A DNA stretch of 11,584 nt from Bacillota bacterium (GTDB lineage: Bacteria; Bacillota; Bacilli; Desulfuribacillales; Desulfuribacillaceae). The position numbers were made by a program, and so were the translations under genes. How positions within the stretch are numbered: position 1 is the first letter of the stretch; every line of letters starts with the position of its first letter. Location of the stretch: NCBI GenBank assembly GCA_023388635.1, contig JAEWFW010000039.1:1-11584 (forward strand). The letters run 5' to 3'. Positions 8,179 through 11,584 of this stretch are shown here, piece by piece. Under the pieces are notes generated by a model. The model did not search any database. It was not told the DNA's origin and worked only from the letters and a program-made list of their open reading frames with translations.

Positions 8179-9567
8179 TTACTCCGCTTTCGCTACAGAT
8201 TTGCCTCTTTCCATTGAAACCAACACCCCCAGGATGCAAAGTACGGAAAATATTATAAATGAAATTTTCAAACTGCTCATCAGCCTATTAACATAGCCTT
8301 CTGAATGTACAGTCAGATTACCCATCAGGGTTGAAGTGATAAGGGAAACAATAGCTATACTGATAGATTGGCCAAGTAATCGCATGTTGGCGATTATTGA
8401 AGATGCCATACCATATAATGTCGGATCAACCGAACCCATTATCGCATTCGTATTGGGCGAAGCAAACAGAGCAAAACCAAGACCTAGAAAAGCCAAGTTT
8501 AGAATTATCAGTGCAATTGGGGTTTGTGTACTTAGAAAAATAAAAAAAAACAGACCCAATGCCGTGATGCCCATTCCCAACGAAGCAAGAATTCCGGGTT
8601 TTATTCTGTCTGATAATGTACCCGCAACTGGAGAAAGTACAGCCATCATAATAGGCTGAGCTAATAAAATAAGTCCCGAAATTGCTGTATCAATGCCAAG
8701 TGCCGTTTGCAGGTATAGGGATAACACAAAACTCAAGGCGAATGTTGCGCTGTAATGTATTAAGGCTGCTAAACTAGAAAAAACAAACAATTTATTTTTA
8801 ATAATATTTTTGACGGGAATTAACGGATTAGAATGGTTTCGCTCGAATTGAAAAAATATAACCAGCAATAAGATCCCTGCAGCAAAACTTATTTGATAAA
8901 GAATGCCGGTCGGCAAGCCGTTCAACCCAAACAACAATAAGACCTGAGCCGTGATACACAATATAATGCCCCAGCTGTCAATTTTGGCATGGGTCCCTGT
9001 CCATTCACCCTTTAACTTCCATATTGTTATATAAATTATAATTAAGGCTACCAATAGAATGAAATAAAAGATGCCGCGCCACGTAAATACGCTGGTAATC
9101 AAGCCGCCCAATACAGGACCGCATGACAACCCAAAGTATGTAGCGGCAGCGTTTAAGCCCAATGCTTTACCTCTGGATTCAGGCGGTACGACTGATGTTA
9201 AAATGGCTACCGAATTGCTAAATATCATTGCACTGGAAACTCCCAGCAATACTCTGAAGCATACTAAAGCAATTAAAGACGTCGCCAAGGCGCATGCCAA
9301 AGAAAAAACCGCCAATAAAATAATGCCGATCAAAAATACCTTTTTTCGACCGAATTGGTCCGCCAAACGACCAAATGGCAGCAAAAAAGCGGCAGATGAA
9401 AGTAGGTAGCCGGAAACCACCCAATTCATCATGCTTTGACTACCTTGAAACTCTATACCAATAGATGGGATCGCAAGGTTAACGGCATTGCCCATAAATG
9501 GAGTAACAAAAGAAGTAATCATTACAACCACCAAAACAATCCTTGTCTGACTGTTACTGTGTTCCAT
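8179..9567 (-). CDS. MFS exporter, DHA2 (EmrB/QacA-like) drug transporter
   Basis: A 462-residue integral membrane protein with hydrophobic segments along its whole length, about 14 as expected for DHA2 proton-driven exporters. Motif A is clear at GRLADQFGRKK (66-76). The antiporter motif C is seen as GLSCGPVLGG (146-155) at the end of the fifth helix. A degenerate second motif A, GTLSDRIKP (316-324), follows in the second half. The first helix reads TPFMGNAVNLAIPSIG; the acidic residue that often starts this motif in QacA/EmrB proteins is absent, so coupling may differ. It likely pumps a hydrophobic drug or metabolite outward, but the substrate cannot be inferred. The start has a strong AGGAGG seven or so bases before ATG. 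It follows cca by 57 bases and precedes the ABC-F gene by 78 bases on the same strand, with no terminator seen in either gap, so read-through is likely. Confidence 0.88.
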   Translation of the reverse strand: MEHSNSQTRIVLVVVMITSFVTPFMGNAVNLAIPSIGIEFQGSQSMMNWVVSGYLLSSAAFLLPFGRLADQFGRKKVFLIGIILLAVFSLACALATSLIALVCFRVLLGVSSAMIFSNSVAILTSVVPPESRGKALGLNAAATYFGLSCGPVLGGLITSVFTWRGIFYFILLVALIIIYITIWKLKGEWTGTHAKIDSWGIILCITAQVLLLFGLNGLPTGILYQISFAAGILLLVIFFQFERNHSNPLIPVKNIIKNKLFVFSSLAALIHYSATFALSFVLSLYLQTALGIDTAISGLILLAQPIMMAVLSPVAGTLSDRIKPGILASLGMGITALGLFFFIFLSTQTPIALIILNLAFLGLGFALFASPNTNAIMGSVDPTLYGMASSIIANMRLLGQSISIAIVSLITSTLMGNLTVHSEGYVNRLMSSLKISFIIFSVLCILGVLVSMERGKSVAKAE

Positions 9568-9624
9568 GTAACCGCCTCCTGAATATTAGACTACGCAGAT
9601 ATGTAGCTGTATATAACTATCACC

Positions 9625-10968
9625 TTACTCCCTATCTTCATTTATGCCGATTTGCTTTTTCAGATAACCAAGCAGTTCTTGTTTCTCGTTCGCCGCATAT
9701 CCATCGATGACCGCTTCTAAAAGCAGCGTCAAAGCGTTTCCGATTTCCTTTCCGCGATACCCAAGCTCAATGAGGTCATTGCCATTGATAGCTAAATCTT
9801 TCAGTGAAAAGCAAGGTTGCTTATGCAAAATTTCATGAACAAGGGTTTCTAACGCGTCATATTCAGTTTGCCGATAGCGGAATGCTTCTGACTGTCCGAG
9901 ATTATCAGCTCGCGCTAAAGCAATGATTTCCAACAAAACCTCAGCCCCAAAACGGTTGAGATAGCGTTTAATTGTTTTTTCGTCGCAAGGTATCGGTGTA
10001 TCGTGATGTGCAATCAGCAGCAATATTCTTTCCCAAGTCTTGTTATCAAATCTCAACCGCAGCATGATTTCATCTGCCATTTCCCTGCCGATGGCGGCAT
10101 GTCCATAGAAATGCCCTACACCGTTCGCATCTAGCGTAAAGCATGCTGGTTTACCAATGTCATGTAGCAGCGCCGCCCATCGAAGCAACGGAACCGGCAG
10201 GGAATTCTCCACAACAGCAACCGTATGCTCCCATACATCAAAGCAGTGGTGCTGATTATGCTGCGCAAATCCGATCATTGGTGTAAGCTCTGGAATCATG
10301 ACACACAGTACATCTGCATATTGGCGTAAAACTTTGCCAACTTCCTTGCCTATGAGCATCCGTGTCATTTCGGTATAGATTCGTTCCGCCGAAATACTTT
10401 CCAACAGCCCTTTGTTTGTATGTATCGACTCCGCCGTCTTTGTATCAATCGTAAACCCAAGGACAGCCGCAAAACGAAGCGCCCGCAACATCCGCAATCC
10501 ATCCTCCTGAAACCGCAGATCAGGGTCTCCGACGCAACGTATGATACCGGATTTGATATCTTGTATACCACCGACAAAATCGATCAGACCTGTGTCCAAC
10601 GAATATGCAATCGCATTCATCGTGAAATCCCGGCGAACAATATCTTCTTGCAGACTTTTGGTAAACGAAACCGTATCCGGACGACGATGGTCAGAAGATT
10701 TTCCGTCCACACGAAAAGTCGTTATCTCCAGCGGTTCACCATTTACCAATACCGTGACAGTCCCGTGCTTTAAACCGGTCTCAATCAGTTTAAAACTGGA
10801 GAATATCTCTTTCATCTCCGAAGGTGTTGCGCTTGTTGTAATATCCCAGTCTTTCGGAACACTTCCCATCAGCAAATCCCGCACACAGCCACCAACTAAA
10901 AAGGCTTCATGTTCGCCTGCATGCAATGCTAACATAACTTGCCGCGCAGCAGCAGGCATGCTAAACAT
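9625..10968 (-). CDS. cca: CCA tRNA nucleotidyltransferase with HD domain
   Basis: The enzyme adds or repairs the 3' CCA end of tRNAs using CTP and ATP; it is cytoplasmic and essential or nearly so. From the ATG at 10968 it has 447 residues. It shows the class II nucleotidyltransferase head FLVGGCVRDLL with the metal-binding DWD (in PKDWDITTSATP), then RRDFTMNAIAY, EDGLRMLRALRFAA and the ISAERIYTEM segment. An HD phosphohydrolase-type domain follows: HCFDVWEHT, then LLHDIGKP and GHAAIG. The open frame extends upstream to a TTG at 11007, but the N-terminus MPAAARQVMLAL fits the family, and GGAGAGG (10984-10978) lies nine bases before the ATG at 10968, so I prefer that start; ATG 10959 is also possible. 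The first codons overlap the stop of a small upstream ORF, suggesting coupled translation. In some Bacillota related proteins add only A or only CC, which is not excluded here. Confidence 0.92.
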   Translation of the reverse strand: MFSMPAAARQVMLALHAGEHEAFLVGGCVRDLLMGSVPKDWDITTSATPSEMKEIFSSFKLIETGLKHGTVTVLVNGEPLEITTFRVDGKSSDHRRPDTVSFTKSLQEDIVRRDFTMNAIAYSLDTGLIDFVGGIQDIKSGIIRCVGDPDLRFQEDGLRMLRALRFAAVLGFTIDTKTAESIHTNKGLLESISAERIYTEMTRMLIGKEVGKVLRQYADVLCVMIPELTPMIGFAQHNQHHCFDVWEHTVAVVENSLPVPLLRWAALLHDIGKPACFTLDANGVGHFYGHAAIGREMADEIMLRLRFDNKTWERILLLIAHHDTPIPCDEKTIKRYLNRFGAEVLLEIIALARADNLGQSEAFRYRQTEYDALETLVHEILHKQPCFSLKDLAINGNDLIELGYRGKEIGNALTLLLEAVIDGYAANEKQELLGYLKKQIGINEDRE

Positions 10969-11041
10969 CCTGTTCCGCCTCTCCATGAACAGATTCCGCC
11001 TGCTCAATCTCTCGCAATTTGCAGGAAATCAGTTCTTTCAT
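10961..11041 (-). CDS. 26-codon leader ORF overlapping the start of cca
   Basis: A small open frame begins with ATG at 11041-11039 and ends at TAG 10963-10961. It has the best ribosome site in the area, AAGGGGAG (11056-11049), seven bases before the ATG, much better placed than that of cca. Its TAG lies inside the second and third codons of cca (ATG at 10968), an 8-base overlap typical of translational coupling. The peptide is charged and helix-like (begins MKELISCKLREIEQ) with no known motif. It may be a real small protein, a coupling leader, or the remnant of a longer N-terminus lost by frameshift. I cannot assign a function. Confidence 0.4.
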   Translation of the reverse strand: MKELISCKLREIEQAESVHGEAEQDV

Positions 11042-11103
11042 CAAACTTCTCCCCTTATCGAAAAATCATATTATTACTTTTTACCAAATGCTGTTGTTGC
11101 CCT

Positions 11104-11472
11104 TTACCTTGCCTGTGTTGTATTTTCCCGCACCCGAAAGCGCACCATTTCGTCAATTAGGTCATATGGTATTGGTTTATTGTTAGGAAACTGCACTGCG
11201 CCTTTTGAATATTTATAGTCTGACAAACGAGCTGCAAAGGCTTCAATAGCGCTGGGAGTGGGATAAAAACCAATATGCCTCTTTGCCGCCGAGAAATGTA
11301 CTAGATCTCCGTTCAGCACAAATGTGGGCATGCCCCATGAGATTTTTTCAGTAATGTCAGACGAACAATTGAGAATAAGCGACCGCAGTTTTTCTAATCG
11401 CTCTCGAATTTCTCCACTATATTCAGCTATATAGGCATCGACTGTAGTGATTTTAGGCGGTTCAGGCGTACT
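11104..11472 (-). pseudogene. DUF1801 (YdhG/Fra-like) gene lacking a start codon
   Basis: The frame reads as a DUF1801 protein, the family of the Bacillus subtilis frataxin-like iron chaperone YdhG/Fra. Seen in order are PPKITTVDAYIAEY, a helix RERLEKLRSLI, ITEKISWGMPTFVLNG, HFSAAKRHIGFYPTPSAI, SKGAVQFPNNKPIPYDLI and a final VRFRVRENT. The 122 codons match the usual family length of about 120. However, no ATG, GTG or TTG occurs in frame between the TAA at 11517-11515 and the methionine at 11331, which is already deep inside the domain. The family-like sequence begins at about 11472-11460, right beside the likely end of an IS element, so the native start and promoter seem to have been removed by the insertion. 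A rare start codon or a sequence error is the alternative. Starting at 11331 would give only 75 residues and omit the first helices. Confidence 0.7.
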
Positions 11473-11476
11473 ATAA

Positions 11477-11584
11477 TGTGCACGCTTGTCAAGACACGAA
11501 TTTGAAATTCTTAGTTATGAACTCCCTTCCATAGATTTCAAGCGACTGCCTGATAGTTTGTGCCAAAATATATCTCTGCCGGTG
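11477..11584 (-). mobile_element. End of an IS element (probably IS3 family) running off the window
   Basis: The right edge holds the tail of a probable transposase gene followed by about 60 noncoding bases that end near position 11477, where the plus strand starts TGTGCACGCTTGTCAAGACA. This looks like a terminal inverted repeat beginning with TG, as IS3-family ends do. The DUF1801 coding sequence begins immediately beyond it, consistent with an insertion boundary. The other end of the element and any target duplication are outside the window, so the exact border and family are not proven. Confidence 0.45.
11538..11584 (-). CDS. Transposase C-terminus (IS3-like), partial
   Basis: Only the last 14 codons and the TGA (11540-11538) are visible. 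They read PAEIYFGTNYQAVA, and the cut codon before them ends in CA, compatible with threonine. TPAE(V/I)YFG is the usual closing motif of DDE transposases of the IS3 kind, after the RPH..L.Y segment. Two other frames are also open over this short stretch, so the call depends on that motif and on the fitting context: an IS-like end about 60 bases downstream and a damaged neighbour gene. Confidence 0.5.
   Translation of the reverse strand, partial: PAEIYFGTNYQAVA

Noticed and set aside
9595..9616. AT-rich near-palindrome around AGCT upstream of the exporter
   Set aside because: The arms are broken by non-complementary GT/GT pairs, so only short ATAT and AGCT blocks match; not enough to call an operator.
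11007..11009. TTG start for cca at 11007
   Set aside because: The 13 added residues (with repeated RRN) are not family-like, no good ribosome site precedes the TTG, and ATG 10968 has one.
10541..11218. 225-codon plus-strand open frame
   Set aside because: It is antisense to cca and the DUF1801 frame, which both have clear family motifs; the composition is that of a shadow frame.
11485..11490. TTGACA-like -35 on the minus strand in front of the DUF1801 frame
   Set aside because: The only TATA-like hexamer after it is at 11 bases spacing, too close for a sigma-A promoter; the hexamer fits better as part of the IS terminal repeat.
11489..11584. Alternative minus-strand frame at the right edge, open for 31 codons to a TGA at 11491-11489
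   Set aside because: It matches no motif I know, whereas the overlapping frame ends with the transposase-like PAEIYFG; the stretch is too short to decide by coding signal alone.

Overview
The window looks like chromosomal DNA of a Gram-positive-type Bacillota, most likely an anaerobe (Clostridia or Negativicutes by impression; the sequence does not settle this). The reasons are strong GGAGG-type ribosome sites, moderate G+C, a stand-alone A-type flavoprotein used by anaerobes against O2 or NO, and a hybrid kinase with a 7TM-DISM sensor and a LytS-like end.

Left part (1-3917). A gene cut by the left edge reads leftward (1-620). It has an N-terminal region resembling LA2681-type HEPN proteins. 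It diverges from a 1042-residue membrane hybrid kinase (789-3917). The kinase has a sugar-binding-like outer domain, seven membrane helices, a HisKA/HATPase kinase, a receiver, and then a second, LytS-type kinase. No response-regulator gene for it lies in the window.

Middle (3918-6315). A long hairpin sits between the convergent kinase and fprA genes. fprA (minus) and a short-chain dehydrogenase (plus) diverge from a 240-bp region. That region carries an extended -10 for fprA, a sigma-A-like promoter for the dehydrogenase, and a 10+10 bp inverted repeat lying over the latter's -10. A second hairpin separates the dehydrogenase from the next convergent gene.

Right part (6316-11584), all on the minus strand. 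Reading 5' to 3' on that strand: the tail of a probable IS transposase; a DUF1801 (YdhG/Fra-like) gene that has lost its start codon next to the IS end; a 26-codon leader ORF with a strong ribosome site whose stop overlaps the start of cca (tRNA CCA-adding enzyme); an MFS drug-type exporter; and a Uup-like ABC-F ATPase with its own extended -10 promoter. cca, the exporter and the ABC-F gene may be partly co-transcribed, since no terminator is seen between them.

Most genes are recognisable housekeeping, stress or sensing functions. The points most worth following are the partial HEPN-family gene, the dual-kinase sensor, the operator-like palindrome, the cca leader ORF and the IS-damaged DUF1801 gene.
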